Positions 31,673 to 42,200 of a stretch of 64,000 nt of DNA are shown in pieces. The DNA is from Bactericera cockerelli. Its lineage: Eukaryota; Arthropoda; Insecta; Hemiptera; Triozidae. Positions within the stretch are counted from its first letter, which is position 1. The number at the start of each line of letters is the position of its first letter. The stretch covers positions 18,698,810 through 18,762,809 of the forward strand of contig CM044967.1 in the NCBI GenBank assembly GCA_024516035.1. The letters run 5' to 3'. A model generated the notes under the pieces. That model searched no databases. It was not told the DNA's origin and saw nothing but the letters and a program-made list of their open reading frames with translations. Made by a program: the position numbers and the translations under genes.

Positions 31673-33239
31673 TTTTATTATTATTAATTTAAACGTCCAG
31701 GACTGATATCGAGAATACGGCCACCGAATTCGTACACAAAAAATCCATTAAATTTTACAGCCCCCACTACACAATTTTTCACCGTGTTCATATTGAACTA
31801 GAATTTACATCAGGTATTATGTGCCGTCACTAATTTTGAACCATCCCTTGGTACTCTCATCAGCTTGACATTTCGCTGAAATTCGAAAGCTGTCAAATGT
31901 TAACGAGGTGGGAGATAGAGGGATGAGGAAGGAGAGGGAGAAGGAGAGTGGAGAGGAGTGTGTGAGAGACTGAGAGCGAGAGAGATAATGAATGTTTGAG
32001 GAGGTAGGGAGAGGATGTGTGTGTGAGAGAGAGAAGAGTCCATTGCAAATATACCCTCTCTTATTTTTGACAAGTTCAATCCTAAAAAAGTACAACCTAC
32101 TTACAGATTTTCCAATTTCGGGTACACGACGTTTTTCCCCAAAATTAGTGAATGTCTGAGAGTTTATAATAATAATAATGTTCTGTAGTTTGTGGGTCAT
32201 AGAAATAGATCACAATAAACCTAAATATCTAATATTTATTCATGTAATTCACAAACATTGAGATAGGTTTTTTAGGTTTTTGAGGGGGTCGATAGTTATA
32301 TTTCTCATAACACAGTTTCCTAGCCGTTGGGAAAAAGTACACCCACTAGATTCATTTTCTTTCTTTTAGGAATAAATTAATTTCATAGCTATAAAAAAAA
32401 TACGAATACCTATAAGCTGGGTATACAGAAATTTAAAATAATCAATGAGAGAATTTCTGGGCTTTAATTTTGTAATGTACAAAAGATTTCAATCTAAGAG
32501 GTATAGGTAGGTAAGTGGAAAATAAAATATTAGGGATATTACAATACTCGTACAATTTTTTTTATAAACTGCTAAGATGTATAAGTGGATGAAACTCTAA
32601 GAAGCTGATCTCGAAATTTGTAGAGGTCCAGCTTCTTGATTCTGTAAAAAAATTGTTTTATGGTTATTCTTGATAATCTTTAGAAAAAAACCGTTAAATT
32701 TAGTAACTGACCTCAGTAGCTGGATGGATAAGGCAACGGACTCGTAACCTGGAGGTCGGTGGTTCGAGTACCAAGCATTGAGAATTTTGAAAGTGTTAAT
32801 TTGAGTATTTGTGACATCGCTCTTGTGATTTTTTTTTATATTAAGATGAGTGTTTCACAGCCTTTCTTCGATTTTGTAGCCATGAAATATCATGATTAAA
32901 ACAAATATAAAAATCGTCAATTTTAGTAACATTTGGCTTTCAAATTTTGAAGAGAAATTTGTATGTCAGTAACCGAAGATAATTTATTATTGATGATTTT
33001 AAATTATTGATTAACTTGAAAATTGTTTGAGCTCTCTTAAAAACTAGGCAAGGTTTATATAATGATGTGGCAGCTTTGGTATAGCAGTCCGATATAACCG
33101 CACCTTCCAGGAATATTAGCCAGAAATTGAAATTGCACAAGAAGATAAATTTATTTGGGTTTTTACAATCCTCTCAAAGTTCACTTGCCTAAAGCCGAAT
33201 AAACTTTGGGATATGAATAATAAGTAGTTATATGTATAA
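31673..33239. other. AT-rich DNA, SINE A (32705-32830) and family M word
   Basis: 31905-32035 has a GA-rich imperfect microsatellite, which produces the serine-rich minus frame. 32836-32888 carries the family M block (TTTCACAGCCTTTCTTCG). No gene is recognised. Confidence 0.4.
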
Positions 33240-34715
33240 TGTACCAATATGTAGCTACAAACTTTTAGCAAGTGAGGTCGAGTAGTTCAAACATCTGAAA
33301 TACTACCTAACATTTTTAAAACCAGCCTTTATTTGGGGTTTACCAGTTACATAAATCCTTTAGTAAATACATTCATAAATCCTCCAGAAATACATCTTGC
33401 CTCTAATGGCTTATAAAATATTAGGATATGAATAATATTTATGGACACAAACTTTTAGCAAGTAAGGTTGGAAAGTTGATTTCTCTGAAATATTTTTATA
33501 ATCAACCTTTAGTTGGGGTTTATCAGACACATAAATCCTCTTGTACATATTAAATACATTCATAAATACATCTTGCCTCTAATGGCTCATAAAATATTGA
33601 ATATTATTTTCTGGGCACAAACTTCTAGCAAGTAAGTTTGGAAAGTTCAACCATCTGAAATACCAACACTTTAAAACAAGCCTTTATTTTGAGGTTTCAC
33701 AAATTCATGAATGGTCTAGTAGAACACTTGACTCTAAGATAACTATGTATAAGTACAACGGTACTTCATGGAGATGTAATAGGAATTCAAATGTATATGA
33801 AAAAAAAAAAAAAAAAATATTTATTATTATTATAAACTGTTGGCATAATGGGACTACCTGTCTTGCGCTGACAGTACTTATACTTATACTTATTATTTTA
33901 TAAGTACTGACAGTACTTATAAAGCACTACTTATACTTATTATTTTATGATCTCGGAAGGGAAGCGGACAAGTAATAAGAAATTAGAAACATTAGGATAT
34001 GACTAACAGAGGTATAATCACAAACTTTTAAAGAGTGAGATTGGATAGTTAAAACCTCTCAAATACAAACACCAACACTCTAAAAAAAACAACCCTCTAT
34101 GAAGTTTTTTTAACCTATAATCTAATAGTTTACTTGCCTTTATACTCTATTAGTTCCAAAAACGAATGAAATTTAGGATATGACTTATAGGTATAGTAAA
34201 AAAAAATTAAGCAAGTGACGTGAATAGTTCAAACATCTGATATGTTATACTAAACTGTTGGCATAATGGGACTACCTGTCTTGCGCTGACAGTCTAAATA
34301 AAGCACTACTTATACTTATACTTATACTAACTCTTAAAAACTAGCCTTTATTTGTGGTTTTGTTTTACAATTACATGTTAAAGGGGCTTTCAATAGTTAA
34401 AGAGACTTCCAATAGTTCCTTAAAAACGAATGAAACTGAGGATAATATATATATTATATGTATAGTAGGTACGTGTATGTATCTAAAAACTTTTAGCAAG
34501 TGAGGTTGGTTCAAACATCTGATATGTTATACTAACTCTTTAAAACTAGCCTTTATTTGTGGTTTTGTTTTACAATTACATGTTAAAGGGGCTTTCAATA
34601 GTTAAAGAGACTTCCAATAGTTTCTTAAAAACAAATGAAACTAAAGATAATATATGTATAGTGGGTAGGGTACGAGTATGTATCTACAAACTTTTAGCAA
34701 GTGAGGTTGGTTCAA
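33240..34715. repeat. Long degenerate tandem repeat, about seven units of 170-290 bp
   Basis: Repeated words are ACAAACTTTTAGCAAGTGAG, TTCAAACATCTGA and AGCCTTTATTTG. They start near 33256, 33449, 33617, 34020, 34200, 34487 and 34688. Parts of neighbouring units at 34230-34420 and 34500-34640 are nearly identical, so duplication continued recently. A TATACTTATACTTAT run and a TGGCATAATGGGACTACCTG word are interspersed. Confidence 0.65.
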
Positions 34716-34719
34716 ACAT

Positions 34720-35161
34720 CTGAGAAACGAACAGAATTTCAGCTTGGTAACTCTTTCGATTCACCGAGGAGAGGTAGCATACTCGATTGTCCGAGAGAAC
34801 TCCAAGAAGAGATAACCAAAACGAACGGTTTCTTAAACTGGAGAGCTGGCAGGCTGGCACAGCGGTACCACGAGTACCGTTGCTGCGAGTTCCTGGCTGA
34901 GAATAGTCGGATTCATAATGGCAAGGTACCGTTACATCACCGTGCGATCGTGATACCATCCGCCTCACGAGATTCCAGGAAGAGTTAGAGTGTTACGTCA
35001 CTCTCTGCGCAAGAAAGTAAATAGAAAGTTAAACCCGTTGCTAGAGTTCCTTCTTGAGCCAATGTACTCTCGCGAGCAGCACACTGGAGAGGCCAGTGCT
35101 CCCTACACGAGTACAATGTTGGAGTCGCATTGGTTATCTGTGCCTTGGCTCAGGTTCCGAG
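34720..35161 (+). other. Unique GC-richer block, possible exon or transcribed region
   Basis: Starting abruptly inside the last tandem unit, about 440 bp have balanced composition and open frames on both strands (plus 34701-34988 and 34990 onward, minus 34968-34684). No domain is recognised. The block continues beyond a hAT insertion at 35869-35960. The sequence may be old transposon or gene-derived DNA. Coding status is not decided. Confidence 0.3.
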
Positions 35162-35860
35162 CAGTGTTGCCAACAGATTTAAAAAAAAATCGTCATGGCG
35201 TAGCAAAAATCTCGTCAAAAAATCGTCAAGGAAGAAAAAAAATCGTTAAAAAAGTCGTCAACAATATTATCCGATTTACCACTATGAAAACTTCATGCCC
35301 AGTACCTACACCAAACCATGCTACACTATTTACAGTATTTACTCAGTTTACACTTACATTTTATCACTAAAACACATAAAAGTTTAGAAGTAACCAAAGG
35401 GAAAATTAACTGAAATGAGTTTGAACTTTAAAAAAAATTAAATTTCAAAATTCATTTTACAGAGTCTAGAGTACCGGAGACCTGGCGGCTCGGTGACCGA
35501 GAAACAATGCTCACAAATATAAAAGATCTCGATGCGCTCATAATTACATAGTACATACGCCGCATAGTGTCGCGTCTACAGGCTACACCTACGTAATACG
35601 TAACCTACACATTAAAATGTAAACAATAGGGCGTGTTCACACGAGGAAAATAACAGCGGGAACGAAAAAATCGATTCAAAAAATCCAATTTTAACGGATG
35701 GATTTATGTCCATAGCTTTCCACAGAAATCGTCAAAAAACCGTCAACTATAAGAAAATATCGTCAAAAACTATCGTCAACCGTCAAAACATTTTTTTTCC
35801 CGTCAAGAGAGTTAAAATATCGTCAAATATGACGAGAAAATCGTCATGATGGCAACACTG
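35162..35860. mobile_element. 699-bp non-autonomous hAT element with 8-bp target duplication
   Basis: The ends are CAGTGTTGCCAACAG and the inverted TGATGGCAACACTG, sharing 11 perfect terminal bases. The target duplication GTTCCGAG is perfect (35154-35161 and 35861-35868), the hallmark length for hAT. Many subterminal copies of ATCGTCAAAA / TTTTGACGAT are present, like transposase-binding repeats. There is no transposase frame. Confidence 0.88.
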
Positions 35861-35868
35861 GTTCCGAG

Positions 35869-35962
35869 GTACGACTGTAGGAATTGGGAAGGGTGAATAT
35901 TCGCATGACTGGTAGATGGAGATACACAGGGGAGTGGATGGAGTAGGTCTTGCTTTTACGGT
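35869..35962. other. Continuation of the unique GC-richer block
   Basis: This 94-bp piece resumes the sequence broken by the hAT element, then stops where the next element begins. Confidence 0.35.
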
Positions 35963-36434
35963 GAGGTAAGACTGAAAAATCCCTTTGCTCCAGAAGTCTA
36001 ACAGGTCTTTTGTACTTCAATTTTATTGGGACGTTTTAAACATTATACACAATTTACAAATAGTTTACCAAAGGTAGAAAAAATATTAACAATTTTTTTT
36101 CTCTCTATTTCATTTCATTAATATTTTTTATAAACGATAGTACATTATATAGATAATGGTTCTTGGTTAAAAAATATTAAAAAAAAAATAATAATAATAA
36201 TAAAATATAAAAAACCCAGGAAGTAGGAAATTTTTACTGCATTTGTGCTTATTAGTGGGGCTCTAACCCTTCTTAGGAACAATACTAAATAAATAAATAA
36301 TTAAAATATAATTATAAGGTCTACTCCACCAAATACTAGCTATCTACAAGAACTTAATTTATTTGCCTATGAAATACATAAGACTTGTTTCACTGCTTTA
36401 GTAAATAATTAAAACGACTTTTCAGTCTTACCTC
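35963..36434. mobile_element. TIR element, 472 bp
   Basis: The ends are GAGGTAAGACTGAAAA and TTTTCAGTCTTACCTC, perfectly inverted for 16 bases. The interior is very AT-rich, with an (AATAAT)n run at 36185-36205. A single end of the same family occurs at 2338-2400. No clear target duplication was found. Confidence 0.65.
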
Positions 36435-38080
36435 GTTAGTTTTGACGTAGGTCCTGAGCGATTTTTTTTTTCAGTCAATTTTTTCCTTACCTTCAAGAAT
36501 GCAAGGAAAATAATATAAATCAAGTTGGAAAAAACATTAAATGAGGGGGAAAAGAGTTACTGTTATATCTGTACCTGTGACCTCATCGTAGGTAGTACTT
36601 AACATTTCGTAAATCGGTGTCTTTTATGATAAACTCCTGAAATTGTAATGAAATTTATTATTGATTTGTCTGTTATTTTGGGTCATAGATTTCTCTCACT
36701 ACGAAGAAACAGACCATGGAAGGAAATTTTTCCTACTTTAAACCAACATAATATATTACAACTTCTCACTTTTCTGTTTTGACAGAGTTAAAAAATAAAT
36801 ACTTTAAAATAAATACTTAAAAAATGAATACGCCATAATAATAAAGTGTTACAATTTTTACAATAGATGTAATCTGGTTAAGGTGCTAGTCTGTGTTAGT
36901 AGCGGGACTTTATTTTTTAAGAAAAAATCCTTTTTAAGGAAGTTTAGATATCAAATTTAAAATGACCAACAAAATTGATTCTAAATATACAGACCTAGTT
37001 TTAAAAAAAATGTATATATACGAAGATTTGAGAATTTGACCACAAGCAATCTAACGACTGTTTGAATTTAAATTCCAGGGCAATTTAATTACGCTATATT
37101 TTATTATTATTAAGTAGTTGTCATAAAGGGGAAAAATCCAGTCTGTTAGTCAAAACAGAAAAGTGAGAAGTTCTACTTAACCGAGAGGAATGTCCTCACA
37201 GAAAAGTGAGAAGTTATACCCTAATATTTACCGAGAGGTATAACCTGACAGGCTAGACCGAGCCTGACTCCGTTCATTCAAGCGGACTCAGTCCATACAT
37301 ACTTACTGAATCTTGGTTTACTTGCTAGTTGCAAATTCAGCATATCAGCACATTAATAATCAGCATATTATCAACAAGCTAGATGTCAACAACCCGACTT
37401 GATAGAATGATAGAGCATTGCATTTCTTTGTGTAATTACCGACCTCAGTAGCTAGCTGGATCGATAAGGTGGCGGACTCGTAACCTGATGGTCGATGGTT
37501 TGAGTCCCAAGTATCACGCAACAATATTAACATTATCAAAAATAGGTACCTATCTACATCATTCATGCAATAGAAATTCAACATTATTTATTTATTGTGT
37601 ACGTTCATAGGTGAAATGAGGTTAAGGGTCTTTTGATTCGTTCTACATAGAATGTTAGTATTGGCTATTTGAAGTAGAACTTTGTCAACTTTGATAATCA
37701 TCGAAGTTCTAAGATTCTATGATTTACTGAAATTTTCTTTTCCTTCCAGCTCTTTTTGTAAATAATTATAAATAACTATGTAATATGAAACACCTAAAAT
37801 TGAAACATACGAATAATCAAGCGTAACCGATACCAATATTACTTTTGTAACTGTTCTTCGATTCAACATTCTACATCATCAACATTTAAATCAGCACGTC
37901 GACTTTTTTTCTCGAATCCTAAAACCATGTTTGATATACGATAGTGTGGGCCCGACGCTTTCGATCGGAGGGCCAAGTGAATTTCCAAGACACGCGGTGT
38001 CTTGATGATGAAAAGGATCAACTTTAAAATGAAGAACGCTGGTATCCTTTTGCAAATCAAAAAAATATTGTCGCCACAAG
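36435..38080. other. AT-rich DNA with L words and a SINE A fragment
   Basis: L words are at 36761, 37143 and 37198. A SINE A head fragment lies at 37440-37512. At 37860-38000 a short frame reads CLIYDSVGPTLSIGGPSEF and could be a relic of a transposon protein. I do not recognise it and do not call it. Confidence 0.35.
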
Positions 38081-38233
38081 TCCGACGCCCTGAATTAACT
38101 ATGTTTGAAATGTGGGAAAGCGTTCACTCCAAGCTGACGGAGCATGACGAGAGAGATGATGACGACTCGCAGCAGCAGCAGCAGCAGATGCTCTTGGCTC
38201 AGCAGCCCCACACCTCGTCGGGCTCTATCAAAG
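38081..38233 (+). CDS. Candidate coding exon with acidic and polyglutamine tract
   Basis: The 153-base segment reads RRPELTMFEMWESVHSKLTE, then an HDERDDDDS acidic run, six glutamines, and LLAQQPHTSSGSIK. It ends at a good donor (AAAG then GTAAGATC). The assumed acceptor AG at 38079-38080 has a poor pyrimidine tract, and the same frame is open upstream to 37981, so the start is uncertain. Phases (1 in, 1 out) fit the candidate exon at 21777. Codon choice is mixed, unlike the surroundings. I do not recognise the protein. It may be an intracellular, low-complexity segment of a larger protein. Confidence 0.4.
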
Positions 38234-38243
38234 GTAAGATCAG

Positions 38244-38310
38244 TCAGCACAGTTCTGATATTCATGTACATCTAGTACAACTTCTCACTTTTCTGTTTAT
38301 ACTGATCAAA
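38244..38310 (+). repeat. Family L fragment (post-cleavage half)
   Basis: Begins GTTCTGATATTCATGTACAT, the 3' strand of ribozyme stem I and beyond. It then has AACTTCTCACTTTTCTGTTT and ATACTGAT. It lies just 3' of the candidate exon donor. Confidence 0.65.
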
Positions 38311-38505
38311 GAACCGAAAATAGGACTTTTACAAAAATAAGCCCGATCGACCTTCAAGTTGCTGTATTAAAATAGTGCGTGATTGGTTGATATGCACCAT
38401 TACAAATAATAAAGGAATGAAATGTAACAATACTAGCATAAATATAGCTATAGGTTTCTGTTTATACTCATTAAAATAGAGAGGTTGGTTGAAGACATGG
38501 ATATT

Positions 38506-38566
38506 CAGAACTATTACCTGCTGATGAGAGCAAATAAGCTCGAAACAGCTGTCCAGGTATGTTCTG
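38506..38566 (+). ncRNA. Type I hammerhead self-cleaving ribozyme
   Basis: All conserved parts can be read. Stem I 5' strand is CAGAAC and TACCTG (38506-38511, 38515-38520). The core CTGATGA is at 38521-38527. Stem II is GAGC/GCTC with loop AAATAA (38528-38541), followed by GAA (38542-38544). Stem III is the palindrome ACAGCTGT (38545-38552), and the cleavage nucleotide C is at 38553. Stem I 3' strand is CAGGTA and GTTCTG (38554-38559, 38561-38566). Stem I pairs perfectly over 6 + 6 bp, with an asymmetric internal loop TAT/T that could make the tertiary contact. The loop-less palindromic stem III is like the minimal type I hammerheads of animal retroelements, which work best as dimers. Activity is inferred. 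Confidence 0.9.
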
Positions 38567-39060
38567 ATACTAATGTACATCTAGTACAACTTCTCACTTT
38601 TCTGTTTATACTGATTTATACTGACAGTTTTTGTAAAACAAAAAAGTGAGAAGTTCTGTAAGATGTACCAGTCAGCAATTTTTTTTATATGTTCCATACA
38701 AAACAAAAAAGTGAGAATTTCTGTAAGATGTAAAAGTCAGCAATTTTTTTTATATGTTGCATAGAAAAAAAAGTGAGAAGTTCTGTAAGATGTACCAGTC
38801 AGCAATTTTTTTTATATGTTCCATACAAAACAAAAAAGTGAGAAGTTCTGTAAGATGTACCAGTCAGCAATTTTTTTTATATGTTCCATACAAAACAAAA
38901 AAGTGAGAAGTTCTGTAAGATGTACCAGTCAGCAATTTTTTTTATATGTTCCATACAAAACAAAAAAGTGAGAAGTTCTGTAAGATGTACCAGTCAGCAA
39001 TTTTTTTTTATATGTTGCATACAAAAAAAAGTGAGAAAACTGTAGGATGTATCAGTCAGC
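38567..39060 (+). repeat. Family L segment and a 62-bp tandem array
   Basis: 38567-38615 is the L segment that follows the ribozyme. From 38635 to 39050 a unit of about 60-63 bp is repeated seven times. It holds AAAAAAGTGAGAAGTTCTGT, AAGATGTACCAGTCAGCAAT and a poly-T, TATATGTTCCATAC stretch. Each unit carries the L core word in reverse sense. Unit identity is very high. Confidence 0.85.
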
Positions 39061-40560
39061 ACATTTTTTTATGAAACAGTAGAATGAGAAGTTCTGAGAG
39101 ATGACGTACCTCTTATGTTTTATAAAACAAACAAATGTGAAGTTTTATGAGATGCACCCGTCAGCACACTTCTTATATTCGGACGATATAAAAATTCATA
39201 ACCTGATGAAGTTTATTACATAATTGATACCTATTTTACTTTGAATAAAAGTCAAAGTTCGAATAATGAAAAAAATACACTCGGTATAAACAGAAAAGTG
39301 AGAAGTTCTGTTAGATTTACCAGTATATAAGCACAGTTTTTCAACGAACCCCCAATTGCAAAGTTACCAATGGAGAAATTTAATAGTCCATTTAATTTGA
39401 ATTTTCTTTCGAAGTTCGTTGCTCTGACCAAATCTATCAATTTTTTCAATAATCAGCAATTTAAATGGTAAACTTAACTTCATTTCCATAGTAGGTGCCT
39501 CCATGAGATCTTGAACTTACTAAGTGAAGAGCCATTTGATTTTGTATATTTTTTCCCATTACGTTTTCGAGTTCATTCCTCAATTAGCAACTATGCAACT
39601 GGGGTAAAGTATAAAAAGAAAAGTGAGAAGTTCATCACAGATTAGTGTTTTGATCTTCAACCGGTCCTTATTATTATAGTAGCAAGTCAGTAAAAAACAT
39701 TAGTGTGTTTTCATCAGTGATAACTATGATCAGTCAGCAAAATATTATATGAAAGTATTTTAATCTGTAATCAGTTAATTTGTATGAAAATATTCTGATC
39801 AGTATCCAGAATATCCAGTATGTAAGAATACGAAATTTAAGTGCTGACTAGAAAGTGAATCAGCAGAAATGTCAGGTGTATGTTAAATTTACTGATGAAG
39901 AATTATCAACAATACTCGTTATAAATGAAACTATATTTCTTTTTTAATCACTTGCACTTCATATTTCACAAGTTGGTTTTGTCTGGGTGGTGATTTGTTT
40001 ACAAACTTGGGATGGAAACGTTGCAAACGTTGACAGAATATATTATTATTATTATTATTGGATACTTTTTCGAAGGACAAATACAAACAAAAATAAATTT
40101 CCAATATCCTAATTTTTTTTCATGTAAATTAAATTTATCTGTACATGTATTTTGTTTTGTAATTTTGCAAAAATAAAACTACCACTCTAATGCAATTGTT
40201 ACAAATATAAGAATAATGTACCATGTTGAGCATGAGGGAAATAAAAGAACCAAAATATACTCATTACATCAATATGAAAGTACATATCTCCAATATGTAC
40301 AGTACAAAAACCTGAATTTAAGAGAAAATCTTTTGTCTGATCTTCAATATAAGAGAAACTGAATTTAGAAGAAACTTCAAAGAGAAATAATTATTGGTAC
40401 TTTGTATTCTCATATATCCAAGTTTGACTCTATTGACAACCTACCCAACTAAAAAAGGAAGTTAAGATTCCTAATATTTGTATATGAACTTGGTTGGGTG
40501 GAAGAGCTCAAATTATTGAGAATCCTGCCAATAAATTTAAATGAATTTACAAAATACAAA
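39061..40560. other. AT-rich DNA with scattered L words
   Basis: L core words at 39289 and 39617, and degenerate ones at 39085 and 39135. A pogo-like fragment (CCTGAATTTAAGAGAAAATC) lies at 40310-40440, and a G-start word (GGTTGGGTGGAAGAG) at 40492-40506. No gene is seen. Confidence 0.4.
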
Positions 40561-40564
40561 AAAA

Positions 40565-41045
40565 TAAATGAATTCAGTAAAAAAAAGTGAGAAGTTCTGT
40601 TTAGATGTCGTACATAGAAAATTAGTAAAATACAAAAGACATTGTTTTCTTTTGAATAGCTTTACTCGAGAAAATTTAGAGAACCATGATATAGAGAATC
40701 CTGCGATGAAAGCCATAAAAATTAAAAGAATTTACAAAATACGAGCAGTTTCAATGAAAACAGAAAAGTGAGAAGTTCTGTTTAGATGTCGTACATAGAA
40801 AATTACTAAAATACCAAAGACATTGTTTTCCTTTGAATAGCTGTACTCCAGAAAATTTAGAGAATCCTGCGATTAAAGCCTTAAAAAATTAAATGACTTA
40901 ACAAAATACGAGCAGTTTCAGTAAAAACAGAAAAGTGAGAAGTTCTGTTTAGATGTCGTACATAGAAAACGAGTAAAACACAAAAGTCATTGTTTTCCTC
41001 TGAAAAGCTTTACTCCAGAAAATTTAGAGAACCATGTCCATTGAG
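40565..41045. repeat. Tandem repeat, three units of about 170-185 bp, with L core word
   Basis: Each unit has CAGAAAAGTGAGAAGTTCTG, TTTAGATGTCGTACATAGAA, GACATTGTTTTC and GAGAAAATTTAGAGAACC. The last unit ends near 41040. The 67-codon frame 40568-40771 is inside the array and is not a gene. Confidence 0.8.
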
Positions 41046-41154
41046 GAAAGAAAGTACGCAAAATAGAGTCGGGGAGAAAATAACGCAATCGCGTAACTAG
41101 TCGCAGGGAGGCAACGTTGCCAAAACTCCTTTTCAGAGAATTTATCTTTTTTTT

Positions 41155-41574
41155 TTGTCTCCCACCTTCCTTTGTCTATGCAATCCTTCCTACCCTCCTC
41201 GTCACTTTTCCCCTCTCTCCCTTTTCATCCTCCCTCATTACTCCTTCCCTCTTCCTTTTTCTATGTATACAACCATACTTCCCCTTTCTCTCTCTTTTTC
41301 TCTTTCTATCCCTCTCTTTCTCTCTCTCTTCCTCCTTCTCTATTTCTCTCCGTCTCTCTTTCACTCTCTCTCCCATTTCCTCTTCTTCTTTCCATACAAC
41401 CCCACTTTCCCTCCCTGTCTCTCCCTCTCTCTCTCTTTCTTTCTCCCTTCCTCTACCTCTCTCTCCCATTCCCTATTCCTTTTTCTATGCAACCTAACTT
41501 CCTCTCTCTTTCTCTTTTTTCTCTGTCTGTCTGTACCTCTCTCTCTGTCTCTCCCCTCCCTCTCTCTGTCTCTC

Positions 41575-41639
<65 letters not shown>

Positions 41640-41690
41640 CTCTCTCTCTCTGTCTTCCTCTCTCATCCCATTTTCTCTTCCTTGTAAATA
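41155..41690. repeat. CT-rich microsatellite tract
   Basis: Imperfect TCTCTC/TTTCCC repeats include a pure (CT)n stretch at 41580-41635. All long Ser/Leu/Phe-rich frames on plus and Arg/Glu-rich frames on minus here are artefacts of composition. Confidence 0.9.
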
Positions 41691-41859
41691 TTATTCTTTT
41701 GAATATTAAACATAATGTTATCCTCTTCATGCACTTCCGAGGTTGAGGGGGTGAGAATGCCTAAGGGTTGAATTATAAGTTGGCGTTTCATCCAGTATCA
41801 GTGCACTATTATGATCCGAATTGAATCTTGAGGAATTCAATTAGGAATTCTTGAGGGAT

Positions 41860-42200
41860 TCAATACATGAATTTAAAATGGGACCATCTACAGAATCTAT
41901 TGATCATCTACAATTATGCTTATCATATTTCGTTGAAATCCGTTCAGTAGTTTCTGAGATTTGCGCGTAACAAGGAATGTTTTTAACCGACAGACAGAAA
42001 GACACAAAACCAAAGTTGCTCAGAAGGTTATGAAACGTCCAGAAATATGAAGAAAAAAAATAGAAATCGGAGCAAAATAATATTATTATTTTTTACAAAA
42101 ACGAACACAGTACTTTCTATTTCTAATATTAGACATTATTTGGAAGTAATCTTAATATCTGAAGAATACAATTTTTATCTTTATTTAGTTTTTACAAATA
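41860..42200. mobile_element. Repeat family K copy
   Basis: GGGACCATCTACAGAATCTA, GTTTCTGAGATTTGCGCG, CAAAGTTGCTCAGAAGG and TTCTATTTCTAATATTAGAC match the reverse complement of 13562-13800 and the plus strand of 55000-55200. Confidence 0.5.

Noticed and set aside
34684..34968. 94-codon minus-strand frame
   Set aside because: Overlaps an equally open plus frame in a GC-richer block. No domain or splice evidence chooses between them, so only the block is reported.
37863..38079. Minus-strand frames and a plus frame reading SVGPTLSIGGPSEF
   Set aside because: Short, overlapping on both strands, no recognised protein. Possibly a decayed transposon fragment but not supportable.
38475..38560. A coding exon with AATAG acceptor and GTATGT donor, phase-compatible with the exon at 38081
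   Set aside because: The segment recurs twice more (47102-47200, 50098-50180) with broken frames, and its conserved part is exactly the hammerhead core. The 'donor' GTATGT is the stem I 3' strand. It is better explained as a ribozyme repeat.
38635..39050. CRISPR-like array of regular repeats
   Set aside because: The units are contiguous near-identical 62-mers without distinct spacers, in a eukaryotic context.
41155..41709. Long Ser/Leu/Phe-rich frames up to 184 codons, also at 60416-61075 and 49067-49439
   Set aside because: They lie wholly in CT microsatellites, are open in several frames at once and have no other sequence content.
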